A stretch of 58,527 bases of DNA from assembly GCA_030039755.1 (NCBI GenBank), contig JASHUY010000082.1, positions 1 to 58,527 of the forward strand, in the 5' to 3' direction. Shown piece after piece: positions 27,255 to 35,744 of the stretch. The first letter of the stretch is position 1; each line of letters opens with the position of its first letter. The DNA comes from Acidimicrobiales bacterium (GTDB lineage Bacteria; Actinomycetota; Acidimicrobiia; Acidimicrobiales; RAAP-2). Both the position numbers and the translations under genes were made by a program. The notes below the pieces were generated by a model. The model ran no database searches, was not told the DNA's origin, and worked only from the letters and a program-made list of their open reading frames with translations.

Positions 27255-28193
27255 ATGCAACTGAAGTTCGGAGTGGATCTCATCACCTTCTACCATCCCG
27301 GCTTTTGGGGCACTGCGGACGGGGCGGAATTCCAGAAGCGAGCGCTCGAGGACCCGCGCAAGTTCTGGGAGCGGACGGCGGAGTCGGTCGCGCAGTCAGG
27401 GGTGACTGGGCTCGAGCTCACGTTCAGCCCCGGCGACTGGGAGACCGCGCTCGCGACGTTCGGGAGCGGGTCGGGGTTCTCGAACTTCCTCGAGTCGTAC
27501 GGGCTCGAAGCGATCAGCGGCTTCTTCAGCGGGTTCGAGTACAGCGCGAATCTGCTCGACGCCGGCTCACAGCAGAAGGTCATCGAGCTGGCCACCCGCT
27601 ACGCGGCCTTCCTGGCGGCATGCGGAGGTCCGATCCTCGTCGCCGGCATGCCGATGCGCCAGAGAGGCACCCCTGACGCGCCCGTGTTCGTGGACTTCGA
27701 CTATGTCAAGGCGGTGTCCGACCTCATCAACCGAGTCGGTGCTGCGACCGCCGGCGAGGGCGTGCGGCTGGCCCTGCATCCCGAGGTCGGGTCGGTGTTC
27801 TGTGCCCGACGTGACATCGACCTGTTCCTCGCGCTGACCGATCCCTCCTACGTGGACTTCTGCCCCGATACGGCGCACATCTTGCTGGGTGGCGTGTCCC
27901 CGGTCGACGTCCTCCAGGACCACCACGAGCGCGTGGTGATCGCTCACTGGAAGGACGCCGTGGGACGGTGGCCCAACGACGATCTTTCGAACGAGGCGAG
28001 GTTCGAGCTGGAGGCCAACTACTTCAAGCGCGTCGGCACGGGAAGCGTCGACTGGCATGGATGGATCCGCACCTTGGACGACGTGCGTTTCAGCGGGTGG
28101 ACGATCCTCGAGCTCGACGACGCAGAGAACCCTGTCGAACAGGTCACCGAGGCCCGCCGGTTCGTCGAGAACCTCGCGGCTGTGACGCTGTAG
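27255..28193 (+). CDS. Sugar phosphate isomerase/epimerase-like TIM-barrel protein (second copy)
   Basis: The 312-residue TIM-barrel enzyme is of the same superfamily as the one at 19125. Likely metal ligands are Glu of LALHPEVGS, Asp/His of DFCPDTAHI, His of IAHWKDA and Glu of ILELDD. ATG at 27255 follows an excellent AAAGGAGG site. The two oxidoreductase-isomerase pairs flanking the importer suggest two consecutive oxidation/isomerisation steps. Confidence 0.87.
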   Translation: MQLKFGVDLITFYHPGFWGTADGAEFQKRALEDPRKFWERTAESVAQSGVTGLELTFSPGDWETALATFGSGSGFSNFLESYGLEAISGFFSGFEYSANLLDAGSQQKVIELATRYAAFLAACGGPILVAGMPMRQRGTPDAPVFVDFDYVKAVSDLINRVGAATAGEGVRLALHPEVGSVFCARRDIDLFLALTDPSYVDFCPDTAHILLGGVSPVDVLQDHHERVVIAHWKDAVGRWPNDDLSNEARFELEANYFKRVGTGSVDWHGWIRTLDDVRFSGWTILELDDAENPVEQVTEARRFVENLAAVTL

Positions 28194-28298
28194 CGGGGAG
28201 CGCCAAGGCAGCCGACGACGCGGAAGACGCACCGAGATCGGATCGGGGAGAGCGATGACCGACGCACAGCTCCCCCTCTCGCATGTCGCCCGATCGAT

Positions 28299-28520
28299 GT
28301 GTGGAGCACGCTGACCAAAGAGATCCTCGGGGCCATGATCGCTGGTGGGGCGAGACCCGGTGGCGTCTGTCGCCAGATCATCGACCACATCGACCACATC
28401 GACCACATCGACCACATCGACCTCATCGATGCGTCGATCGCTGCGCTCACGAGTCAGACCCACGTCACGCGTCGTAGAACCCCTCGCCACGCGATCGTTG
28501 CGTCGACGTGCAGAGGCTGA
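28299..28520 (+). pseudogene. Possible remnant of an IS110-family transposase
   Basis: In this frame the segment reads LTKEILGAMIAG, then a repeated DHI motif, then LIDASIAALTSQ. IS110 transposases have a comparable order: a segment like GRAMLEALIAG and, about 50 residues later, HIDHLDAMIARL. The intervening part would be deleted and the DHI codons expanded. No DEDD catalytic residues, terminal repeats or C-terminal domain are present. The rest of the 450-base gap (28194-28644) shows only an 18-codon open frame at 28255 and nothing else I can name. The identification is by eye and tentative. Confidence 0.3.
28380..28424. repeat. 9-bp tandem repeat ATCGACCAC
   Basis: Four exact copies of ATCGACCAC are followed by one variant (ATCGACCTC) and a partial ATCGAT, a strict 9-base period. 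In one frame it encodes repeated Asp-His-Ile. It lies in the gene-poor gap before the TetR gene. Confidence 0.85.
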
Positions 28521-28644
28521 CGGTCGGCGAGCTCGGGGACGGCCGCTGCATATCGGCCGGGCGATCAGTGAAGGCTCTCAAGTGTCAGCCCGAATGACGA
28601 TGGAGCAGGATGTACCCTTGCACCAGGAAGGCGGGATCAAGCGA

Positions 28645-29289
28645 ATGCCCAACGTACGGAACGCGGAGCGTCGTAGACAGATCCTCGAGGCGGCGATCCG
28701 GATCATCGGGCGGGACGGACCGGGCGCGGTGACGCACCGTGCCGTCGCTCTCGAAGCGGGAGTACCACTCGCAGCCACGACCTATTACTTCGCGTCCAAA
28801 GAGGAGCTTTTCAACGAAGCGCTCACGCTCTCGGTTCAGTCCGACCTGTCCGAGCTCGAGGAGCTGGTCGCCGCGGTGCCGTCGAGGATCGCCTCGGTCG
28901 AGATGTTCGCACAAGAGGTCGCCCGGTTCCTCGTGCTCCAGGTACGCCGCCGCCGTCCGACGGTCGTCGCGCAGTACGAGCTCGAGCTCGAGGCGGCGCG
29001 GGTTCCCGCGCTCAGGCCGGCAGCCCGGGCCTCGACCGACGCGTACATCCGTCTCTGCGAGGTGATGTTCGAGCGCGCCGGCTCCTCCAGCCCGAGTGGT
29101 GATGCCCGGCTCCTCGTGGCCCTGATGGACGGCCTGCTCCTCGACGAGCTTTCGGCGCCCCACCCGCGTTTCACCGTAGCGGCGGTGGCGCGGCAGCTGC
29201 AGCGCTTCATCGAGGGCCTTCTCGGCGTCGCTCGAGCGGACGACAACCGACGCGATGGCGAGCGGGCGGTGCGCGGAAAGACCGGTTGA
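28645..29289 (+). CDS. TetR-family transcriptional regulator (upstream of the VOC operon)
   Basis: The 214-residue protein has a classical N-terminal TetR HTH: ERRRQILEAAIRIIGRDGPGAVTHRAVALEAGVPLAATTYYFASKEELFNEAL (about 7-60). The C-terminal half is helical and would bind a ligand. ATG at 28645 gives the usual short N-terminus; ATG at 28594 or 28600 would add about 15-17 residues. The stop codon lies within the TTGACA of the next promoter, which carries the palindrome GGTACATATGTACC, so this protein is the first candidate to bind it. Confidence 0.88.
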   Translation: MPNVRNAERRRQILEAAIRIIGRDGPGAVTHRAVALEAGVPLAATTYYFASKEELFNEALTLSVQSDLSELEELVAAVPSRIASVEMFAQEVARFLVLQVRRRRPTVVAQYELELEAARVPALRPAARASTDAYIRLCEVMFERAGSSSPSGDARLLVALMDGLLLDELSAPHPRFTVAAVARQLQRFIEGLLGVARADDNRRDGERAVRGKTG

Positions 29290-29315
29290 CAAAAACGGTA
29301 CATATGTACCAAAAT
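29286..29315 (+). promoter_or_regulatory. Promoter with embedded 14-bp perfect palindrome (operator)
   Basis: TTGACA (29286-29291) and CAAAAT (29310-29315) are separated by 18 bases. The spacer contains GGTACATATGTACC (29297-29310), a perfect palindrome that would place a dimeric repressor between the two polymerase contacts. A close relative of this site occurs at 47209-47222. Confidence 0.65.
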
Positions 29316-29357
29316 GCGGTGGTTGGCACGAGCTGGTCGACCGAAGAGGGGACGAAT

Positions 29358-29819
29358 TTGGCGCGGACGGAGTTGGACCGGCACGTGGCCCGTATCCACC
29401 ACGTCGGCATCTCGGTCGGCGACCTCGAGCGCTCCGTTCACTTCTACCGGGACCTTCTCGGGATCGAGGTCATCGGAATCACCGGCGAGGAGGACGTTGG
29501 CTCAGTCTCCGGGATCACCGGCGCCCGTGCCCGGTTTGCGGACCTCGACGCGGGCAACGGGCAACTCCTCGAGCTCATCGAGTACCAGACAGGGACCGAC
29601 AGCCAGCCCCGGGCGGCGAATGCGGCGGGGACGTCGCACCTGTCTCTTCGCGTTGGGGACATGGGAGCCATGCTCACGGTGCTTGCGGCGGACGGGATCA
29701 CTCCGCTCGGCGCGACGGCAACCCTCTCGGGCGGCGTCTGGGAGGGTTGCACGGTGGTCTACGTCCGCGACCCCGACGGCATGATCGTCGAGCTCATCGA
29801 ACGAAGCGACGATGGCTGA
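29358..29819 (+). CDS. VOC/glyoxalase-family protein (methylmalonyl-CoA epimerase-like)
   Basis: This protein of about 153 residues has two beta-alpha-beta-beta-beta halves: RIHHVGISVGDLERSVHFYRDLLGIEV and TSHLSLRVGDMGAMLTVL. Candidate metal ligands are the His of RIHHVGI, Glu of LLELIEY, His of TSHLS and Glu of MIVELIER. The frame extends to 29286, but that start overlaps the promoter. TTG at 29358 has GAGGGG six bases upstream and is preferred. The reaction is not predictable; VOC enzymes include epimerases, dioxygenases and lyases. Its stop overlaps the SDR start. Confidence 0.82.
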   Translation: MARTELDRHVARIHHVGISVGDLERSVHFYRDLLGIEVIGITGEEDVGSVSGITGARARFADLDAGNGQLLELIEYQTGTDSQPRAANAAGTSHLSLRVGDMGAMLTVLAADGITPLGATATLSGGVWEGCTVVYVRDPDGMIVELIERSDDG

Positions 29820-30621
29820 CGGCCCACCTGCCATGTTCTCCCTCGAGGGGAAGGCGGCTCTTGTCACCGGCGCCGCGTCAGGCATCGGCTTGGCCGTCGC
29901 GTGCCGTTTCCACGAGGCGGGAGCCCGGGTAGCCGCGCTCGACATGCAGGAGTCCGACCAGCTCCGCGACAGAGGGATGGCCCTGCTCCGTGTCGATGTC
30001 AGCAAGGAGGAAGAGGTCGCCCGCGGGTTCGAGGAGGCGTCGGACCTGCTCGGCGACCTGGACGTGCTCGTGAACAACGCAGGCGTCGCGGGCGGGACGT
30101 GGCTCCTGGGTGAGCACCCGCGCGAAGACGTCGACAAGACCGTTGCCACCAACCTCTTCGGTGTCCTGTCGGGTCTCCGGCACGGACCCGCGCACATGAG
30201 GGATGGGGGCAGCATCATCAACACGGCGTCGATCGCCGGTCTCATGGCGTCACCCATGCTCGGCGTGTACGCGATGACGAAGGCGGGCGTCATTTCCCTC
30301 ACGACCACGGCCGCGCACGAGCTCGGCCATCGGGGCATCCGGGTGAACGCGGTCTGTCCCGGAACGGTCATCACGCCGATGGAGCCGGCGGACGGTGAGG
30401 AGGCGCGGGTCGCCCCGTTCGTGACCGCCCTGGGACGACCGGCGACCGTCGACGACCTCGCCGGCGTCTTCCACTTCCTCGCGGCCGACGAGAGCAGGTA
30501 CGTCACCGCCCAGGTGCTCGCCGTCGACGGAGGCTGGTCGGCGGGCTGGAACCAGCGAGCGTGGGACGCGCTGGTCGCTGCGGGACGACCCGGGCGGTCT
30601 CCTGCGGACCCGGACGAGTAG
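29812..30621 (+). CDS. Short-chain dehydrogenase/reductase (SDR)
   Basis: The 269-residue classical SDR has cofactor loop TGAASGIG (19-26), NNAG near 88-91, catalytic Ser near 140 and YAMTK (Y153, K157). The Asp after the second strand (AALDMQ) favours NAD(H). It is a soluble NAD-dependent dehydrogenase of an unknown hydroxyl or keto substrate. It overlaps the VOC gene by 8 bases and is followed after 10 bases by the decarboxylase. Confidence 0.93.
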   Translation: MADGPPAMFSLEGKAALVTGAASGIGLAVACRFHEAGARVAALDMQESDQLRDRGMALLRVDVSKEEEVARGFEEASDLLGDLDVLVNNAGVAGGTWLLGEHPREDVDKTVATNLFGVLSGLRHGPAHMRDGGSIINTASIAGLMASPMLGVYAMTKAGVISLTTTAAHELGHRGIRVNAVCPGTVITPMEPADGEEARVAPFVTALGRPATVDDLAGVFHFLAADESRYVTAQVLAVDGGWSAGWNQRAWDALVAAGRPGRSPADPDE

Positions 30622-30631
30622 CGACGAAGTC

Positions 30632-32080
30632 GTGGGGGGAGTGGTGACCTCGGCGGGGCGGCTCGACGAGAGCCTTTCGGTCCGCGATGGACGTCTCTTC
30701 GTAGAGCAGTGCGACGCCGTCGAGTTGGCGAGACGTTTCGGCACGCCGCTCTACGTCATCTCCGAGGATCAGCTCCGCCGGAACGCCCGACGCCTGTCGG
30801 CTGCCTTCTCGGCGAGCTGGGCCGGCCCCGTGCAGCTGCTGCCGTCGATCAAGGCCAACAACGTCCTCGCTCTCCGGCGCATCTTGACGGCCGAAGGTCT
30901 GGGCTGTGACACCTTCGGCCTTGCCGAGCTCGAGGCGGCACTCGGGTGCGGGGTGCCACCGGCGTTGATCTCCGTGAACGGAGCCGGCAAGTCGTCGGCG
31001 CTCGTCGAGCGCGCGGTCGCAGAGGGCTGTGCCGTCACTCTCGACGCGCCCCGTGAGCTCGAGCTCGCGGCATCGGCCGCCGACCGGACCGGCCGCCCGG
31101 CTCGCGTACGCGTACGGGTTCGTCCCGACCTGTCGGAGCTGGGGAAGCTGCCGAGCGACTTCAGCCCGGAGGGTGCGGCGATCGTCGACGTGGCGCGCCG
31201 GTACAAGGCGGGAATCCCGATGAACGAGCTCTTGCCAATGGGGGCTCGGGCGCTCAACGACGCCCGGATCGATCTGACCGGAGTTCACGCGCACCTTGCG
31301 CGCCACACGACCCGGCTCGATGCGTGGGCGACGATGATGCGGGCCTTCGGTGACACGGTCGGCACGCTGTCAGCTGCATGGGACGGATGGCAGCCCACCG
31401 AGCTCGATGTCGGTGGTGGCATCCCCACCGGTCGGGATCCGACCGGCACCGCCATCGAGAGGGTCGCGGCTGCCCGGGGCGAGACGCCCACCTTCGAGCA
31501 ATTCGCGGAGGTCATCGGATCCTCACTGGCCGAGACGATTGTCCGTTACGGCATCGATCCCCGTGCCACGACGCTCCAGGTGGAGCCGGGCCGCGCCTGC
31601 TATGCGGACGCCGGCACCCACCTCAGCACGGTGCTCAACGTGAAGCAGGAGACCGATCCTTCGCCGCCGCTTGTGTTCGTCGAGCTGGACACGAGCGAGG
31701 TGTTCCTGCTCGACGTCCATCTCGAGCACAATCGGTGGCAGGCGCACGTCGCCAACAAGATGGAAGCTGTCGCCACGCTCAAGGCCGACCTCGTCGGCAC
31801 GAGTTGCGGATTCGACACGATCGTGCCGGAAGCATCCCTGCCCGACGTTGGGCCCGGAGACGTGGTTGCGTTCCTGGACACGGGCGCCTACCAAGAAGTG
31901 TGCGCCAGCAATTTCAACGCGATGGGACGACCCGCGACGGTGCTCGTCTCAGGGGCCGACGCGCAGGTCGTCCGACGGGCCGAGACCTTCGCCGACGTGT
32001 TCGGGCGCGACCTCCCACCCTTGCCGAAGACGGCTGACCGAGAGGAGACTCAGTGCAAGGCGGTAACGAATCGCGCATAG
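30632..32080 (+). CDS. Fold-III PLP-dependent decarboxylase (LysA/ornithine decarboxylase-like)
   Basis: The 482-residue protein has the alanine-racemase-like barrel and C-terminal beta domain of group IV decarboxylases. The PLP lysine is in LPSIKANNVLAL near 70. The phosphate-binding Gly-rich segment is ELDVGGGIPTG, the conserved EPGR motif is in QVEPGRACYADAG, the catalytic-Cys region reads GTSCGFDTIVPE, and DTGAYQE is the usual aromatic site. Relatives decarboxylate diaminopimelate, ornithine or arginine; the sequence is too divergent to choose. The start could also be GTG at 30641 or 30644. Its 3' end overlaps the next gene by 28 bases. Confidence 0.87.
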   Translation: MGGVVTSAGRLDESLSVRDGRLFVEQCDAVELARRFGTPLYVISEDQLRRNARRLSAAFSASWAGPVQLLPSIKANNVLALRRILTAEGLGCDTFGLAELEAALGCGVPPALISVNGAGKSSALVERAVAEGCAVTLDAPRELELAASAADRTGRPARVRVRVRPDLSELGKLPSDFSPEGAAIVDVARRYKAGIPMNELLPMGARALNDARIDLTGVHAHLARHTTRLDAWATMMRAFGDTVGTLSAAWDGWQPTELDVGGGIPTGRDPTGTAIERVAAARGETPTFEQFAEVIGSSLAETIVRYGIDPRATTLQVEPGRACYADAGTHLSTVLNVKQETDPSPPLVFVELDTSEVFLLDVHLEHNRWQAHVANKMEAVATLKADLVGTSCGFDTIVPEASLPDVGPGDVVAFLDTGAYQEVCASNFNAMGRPATVLVSGADAQVVRRAETFADVFGRDLPPLPKTADREETQCKAVTNRA

Positions 32081-34035
32081 AGCACCTACGAGCGAGCCCC
32101 CGGCACGGTCGGCTCTCAGAGTCGGGGGGACGACCGCACGGGCTTCAGCGTCTCGCAGGGCCGATCCTCCGTTCGGCCGCTGCACTCGTCGTGGTCTCCC
32201 TCGCACTTGTGGCCAACTCAGGGGTGGCGGTCGCGTCGGGGGTCACAAAAACAGTCATCACCGACGCAGAGTTCGCCGGTTCACCGCCCAACTACATCTT
32301 CCCGTTCTCGACACTCGCGTACTTCAGCATTGCGAACGGCGACTTCGAGTACATGCTGTACCGACCGCTGTATTGGTTCGGGACAGGTTCAGCGCCGAAG
32401 CTCAACGGTTCGCTGTCGTTGGCACAGTCTCCGGTCGCCTCCAACGGCGATCGGACCTTCAAGATCACGTTGAAGCCCTACAAGTGGTCGAACGGGACGT
32501 CGGTGACCTCGACAGACGTTCTCTTCTGGATGAACATCTGGCGCCAGAAGCCGACAGGTTACGCCGGCTGGTTCCCTGGCGGGCTCTCGCTGCCGACAAG
32601 CCTGAAGTCGTTCACGGTCACAAGCAAGACGAAGTTCACGATGACTTTCACCCGCCGCCTCAATCCCCACTGGCTGCTCTACAACGAGCTCTCCGAGATC
32701 ACCCCGCTCCCGCTGGCGTGGACACGGACCTCCCTCTCCGCCGCCCCAGGTTCAGGCGGGTGCGCAACTGCCGCGTACGGGACCGCCGACGTCGCCTGCA
32801 AGGCTGTGTACGTCTTCTTGTCCGAGCAGTCGGGATTCGATCCGACAAGACCGAGCACAGCCATCGACGCGCTCCCGACGTACGACACGAACCCGCTGTG
32901 GCGGGTCGTCGACGGCCCCTGGTACCTGTCCTCGTTCGGTGCCACAGCGCCGGTGACCTTCAAGGCCAACCCGGACTACTCGGGTCCGAACAAGCCGACT
33001 TACAGGGAGCTCATCCTGAAGCCGTTCACGACAGAGGCATCCGAGTACGCGGCCCTCGTGGGAGGCACAGTGGAGGTCGGGGTGCTTCCCGCCACAGAAG
33101 TCACGTCGCCCGCGACCCCACCGTCGTCACCTTCGCAGAACCTGCACCCGGGTGCCAACAACCCCCGGCTTGCCTCGTCGTTCAACCTCGACCCCGTGTA
33201 CCGGTGGGGCTATGCCTATGTGACGCCCAACTTCAATTCGACGGGCGACCACGGGGTGGCTGGCCACATCATCCGTCAGCTCTACTTCCGTCAGGCCCTC
33301 CAGGCCCTGATCGACCAGCCGCTCTACATCAAGCGGCTGTACAAGGGCTATGCGGTCCCGACCTACGGGCCGGTCCCCATCTGGCCCAAGAACCCCTACG
33401 CGTCGAAGGCGGAATCACGCAACCCCTACCCGTACGATCCCGCGAAGGCGACCCGCCTTCTCCGCGATCACGGCTGGCGCGTCGTACCCGGCGGGACCGA
33501 CACGTGCCAGAAGCCCGGCTCGGGCCAGCACGAGTGCGGTGCGGGGATCAAGCGGGGCGCGAAGCTGAGCTTCACACTCCAGTACACGTCCGGCACAAAG
33601 GCTCTCGGCGATCTGATGGACGCGGAGCGCTCGAGCTGGGCGTCGGCAGGCATCCACGTCGTCCTGAGCAGCGCATCATCCGACACGGTCCTGGGCAAGC
33701 TCGTGCCTTGTCCGAAGGGCTGCTCATGGGAGCTGGAGGACTACGGCCTGGGCTGGATCTACTACCCCGACTTCTACCCGACCGGCGAGGAGACCTTCGC
33801 TTCGGGAGCCTCGTCGAACGCAGGTCTGTTCGACACAGAGCGGAACGACCGCCTCATCTTTCAGACCGACACCACGCGGACGAGCTTGACGGCCTACGAG
33901 AACTGGCTCGCTCAACGTCTTCCCGTCGTGTGGGAGCCGCAGGTCGAGACACTCTACGAGTTCCACAAGGGCATCACGCACCGGCCGATGGACCCCTTGC
34001 AGAACAACACACCGGCCACATGGCACTGGTCCTAA
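32053..34035 (+). CDS. Family 5 extracellular solute-binding protein (module B, first)
   Basis: The 660-residue protein has a signal peptide after an unusually long basic N-region (hydrophobic core about 41-56, AAALVVVSLALVANSG). There is no lipobox cysteine. SBP_bac_5 features include YRPLYWFG, KPYKWSNGTSVTSTDVLFWMNIWR and RQALQALIDQPLYI. GTG follows a GAGGAG site. No permease is directly beside it; it probably serves the importer at 39024-43026, which has its own binding protein. ACA is frequent among Thr codons (9 of 21 counted from codon 66 on). Confidence 0.92.
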   Translation: MQGGNESRIEHLRASPRHGRLSESGGRPHGLQRLAGPILRSAAALVVVSLALVANSGVAVASGVTKTVITDAEFAGSPPNYIFPFSTLAYFSIANGDFEYMLYRPLYWFGTGSAPKLNGSLSLAQSPVASNGDRTFKITLKPYKWSNGTSVTSTDVLFWMNIWRQKPTGYAGWFPGGLSLPTSLKSFTVTSKTKFTMTFTRRLNPHWLLYNELSEITPLPLAWTRTSLSAAPGSGGCATAAYGTADVACKAVYVFLSEQSGFDPTRPSTAIDALPTYDTNPLWRVVDGPWYLSSFGATAPVTFKANPDYSGPNKPTYRELILKPFTTEASEYAALVGGTVEVGVLPATEVTSPATPPSSPSQNLHPGANNPRLASSFNLDPVYRWGYAYVTPNFNSTGDHGVAGHIIRQLYFRQALQALIDQPLYIKRLYKGYAVPTYGPVPIWPKNPYASKAESRNPYPYDPAKATRLLRDHGWRVVPGGTDTCQKPGSGQHECGAGIKRGAKLSFTLQYTSGTKALGDLMDAERSSWASAGIHVVLSSASSDTVLGKLVPCPKGCSWELEDYGLGWIYYPDFYPTGEETFASGASSNAGLFDTERNDRLIFQTDTTRTSLTAYENWLAQRLPVVWEPQVETLYEFHKGITHRPMDPLQNNTPATWHWS

Positions 34036-34080
34036 AGGGAAGTCTCAGGTTCAGGCCAGGAGGGCAGGGGAAGCAATGAC

Positions 34081-35550
34081 GTGATCGCGGCGTACCCAGA
34101 CAAACTCAGCTACCTCCCGGGCGAGTGCGTGAAGGTCATGTGCTCTACCGACCACCCAAGCTTCCGAGGAGAAGTGAGGCTCGAAAGTCGGCCGCAGGAG
34201 CTTGTCCGGCATCTCGTGGAGCACCGCGGCCTTTTCCAGGAGGTGCCCGCGCACGCGTCCTCGGAGGGCTGCGGCTGGAGGGAGACGTTCACCGTTCCGA
34301 TCGACCACCGCTGGCCGTCCGGCGTCTACTCGCTGACCTTGCACACGGACTCGCCCACGGAGGTTGCCCGCGCTCTGTTTGCGGTCAGGCCTCGCGTGCC
34401 GAGCACGCCGATATTGCTCGTGCTCTCTACGAACACCTACAACGCGTACAACGACTGGGGCGGACCCAACCTCTACGAGGGAGGAACGAGGGTCTCGTTC
34501 ATGCGCCCCCTCGCCCCGGGGCTTGTCTACAAGGAAGAGCCTGCAGCCCGAATCGCCGATATCTCCACAGCTGGCCTGAAGGATGCTCTGGACGGGTATC
34601 GGCGCTGGGCGATGGAGCGCGGTCTGTCGGTGTGGTCCGGCGCGGCAGGTTGGTGGAATTGGGAAAGAAGATTCTTCGGATGGGCCGAGAAGTCAGGCTT
34701 CCGTATGGACGTCGCGACGAACGCCGATCTCGAGTTCCATCCAGAAGTGCTCGACGGTCACCGACTCGTCGTCAGCGTGGGTCACGACGAGTACTGGTCA
34801 TGGGGCATGCGTGACAATCTTGAATCTTTCATCGGCGCGGGTGGCAACGTGGCGTTCTTCTCGGGAAATGCCGTGTGTTGGCAAATCAGATATGAGGACG
34901 ATGGGAATGCCTTCGTGGCTTACAAGTATTTCTGCACAAGAGACCCAGTAGTGGACAGCGAGAATGCCCACCAACTGACGAGCATGTGGAGTGATCGGCG
35001 TATTGGAAGACCTGAGAACGAGCTCACCGGCGTGAGCTTTACGCGGGGAGGGTATGTGCGGTTCGGCCAAGGAGTGCCGCGGGGTTCGGGCGGATACACG
35101 GTGTGGCGACCAGAGCACTGGGCATTAGAAGGTACCGGCGTCCGCTACGGCGACCAGGTTGGCATGAGCGATCGTGTGGTCGCGTACGAGGCGGACGGCT
35201 GCGACTTCGTTCTCCGGGATGGGCTCCCTACCGCGACGCACACGGACGGCACTCCACCAGAATTCGAGATTCTCGCGACGTCGCCAGCACACCTCTGGGC
35301 GACGGACGAATTGCCGAACACATTTCTCGGCGAGCCGGGCGACCTCGAGATGGCGGCTCACTGTGTTCTGGGGGACGCATCGCAGACGCAGGTGCGGAGG
35401 TTTGCACATGGCAACGCGGTCATGGGGATGTACACGCGGGGCGGGACGGTGTTCACGACCGGCTGTACGGACTGGTCCTACGGCTTGGATCGGCCCGATC
35501 CGGTCGTCGAGCGAATTACTGCGAACGTGCTCGAGCGCTTGTCGGCGTAG
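34081..35550 (+). CDS. N,N-dimethylformamidase large-subunit-family protein (paralogue 1)
   Basis: The 489-residue protein resembles the catalytic C-terminal region of the DMFase beta subunit family. The hallmarks are NTYNAYNDWGG (118-128) and GHDEYWSWGMRD (234-245). In DMFase a mononuclear iron is held by two Tyr and one Glu; by order and spacing Y120 or Y123, Y150 and E237 are the likely equivalents here. DMFase hydrolyses N,N-dimethylformamide, but family members are diverse, so I infer only an iron-dependent amide hydrolase. No signal peptide is visible, and no small (alpha) subunit is encoded nearby. It follows the binding protein by 45 bases. Confidence 0.83.
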   Translation: MIAAYPDKLSYLPGECVKVMCSTDHPSFRGEVRLESRPQELVRHLVEHRGLFQEVPAHASSEGCGWRETFTVPIDHRWPSGVYSLTLHTDSPTEVARALFAVRPRVPSTPILLVLSTNTYNAYNDWGGPNLYEGGTRVSFMRPLAPGLVYKEEPAARIADISTAGLKDALDGYRRWAMERGLSVWSGAAGWWNWERRFFGWAEKSGFRMDVATNADLEFHPEVLDGHRLVVSVGHDEYWSWGMRDNLESFIGAGGNVAFFSGNAVCWQIRYEDDGNAFVAYKYFCTRDPVVDSENAHQLTSMWSDRRIGRPENELTGVSFTRGGYVRFGQGVPRGSGGYTVWRPEHWALEGTGVRYGDQVGMSDRVVAYEADGCDFVLRDGLPTATHTDGTPPEFEILATSPAHLWATDELPNTFLGEPGDLEMAAHCVLGDASQTQVRRFAHGNAVMGMYTRGGTVFTTGCTDWSYGLDRPDPVVERITANVLERLSA

Positions 35551-35593
35551 GTCGGGTCGCACGCAACGAGGGAGGGCAGGTTGATGGTCGGGT

Positions 35594-35620
35594 GCGAGCA
35601 GAGTGAGCGCGAGCAGAGTG
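35594..35620. repeat. 12-bp direct repeat GCGAGCAGAGTG
   Basis: Two exact copies, starting at 35594 and 35609 (15-base period), lie in the 194-base gap between the two DMFase-like genes, just before a GGGGACGGTTCCC stem (35637-35649). The stem could attenuate or end the upstream transcript, but no T-run follows. Confidence 0.55.
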
Positions 35621-35692
35621 GGTAAGGGGACGGTTCCCTCCCCGGTTCACAGGAGCAAATCGCCGGCAGAGGCAGCGAGGCGGGCTGCGCCA

Positions 35693-35721
35693 TTGACGTA
35701 TAACATCGGATGTATTATAAA
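35693..35721 (+). promoter_or_regulatory. Strong promoter with palindrome ACATCGGATGT
   Basis: TTGACG (35693-35698), a 17-base spacer and TATAAA (35716-35721) make the best sigma-A-type promoter in the window. The spacer contains the 11-base palindrome ACATCGGATGT (35703-35713), a likely operator. Transcription would start about 17 bases before the ATG at 35745, so the second half of module B has its own control. Confidence 0.7.
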
Positions 35722-35744
35722 GGTGTCCGACGCGGGGGACTTGA

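Noticed and set aside
28380-28424. CRISPR-like array
   Set aside because: The repeat is 9 bp with no spacers; it is a simple tandem repeat.
28345-28644. Long N-terminal extension of the TetR protein to 28345
   Set aside because: It translates the 9-bp repeat into a Thr/Ser run and lacks a ribosome site; the TetR fold begins after 28645.
29286-29357. TTG at 29286 as start of the VOC protein
   Set aside because: The TTG is part of the -35 hexamer and the frame would run through the operator; TTG at 29358 has a ribosome site.
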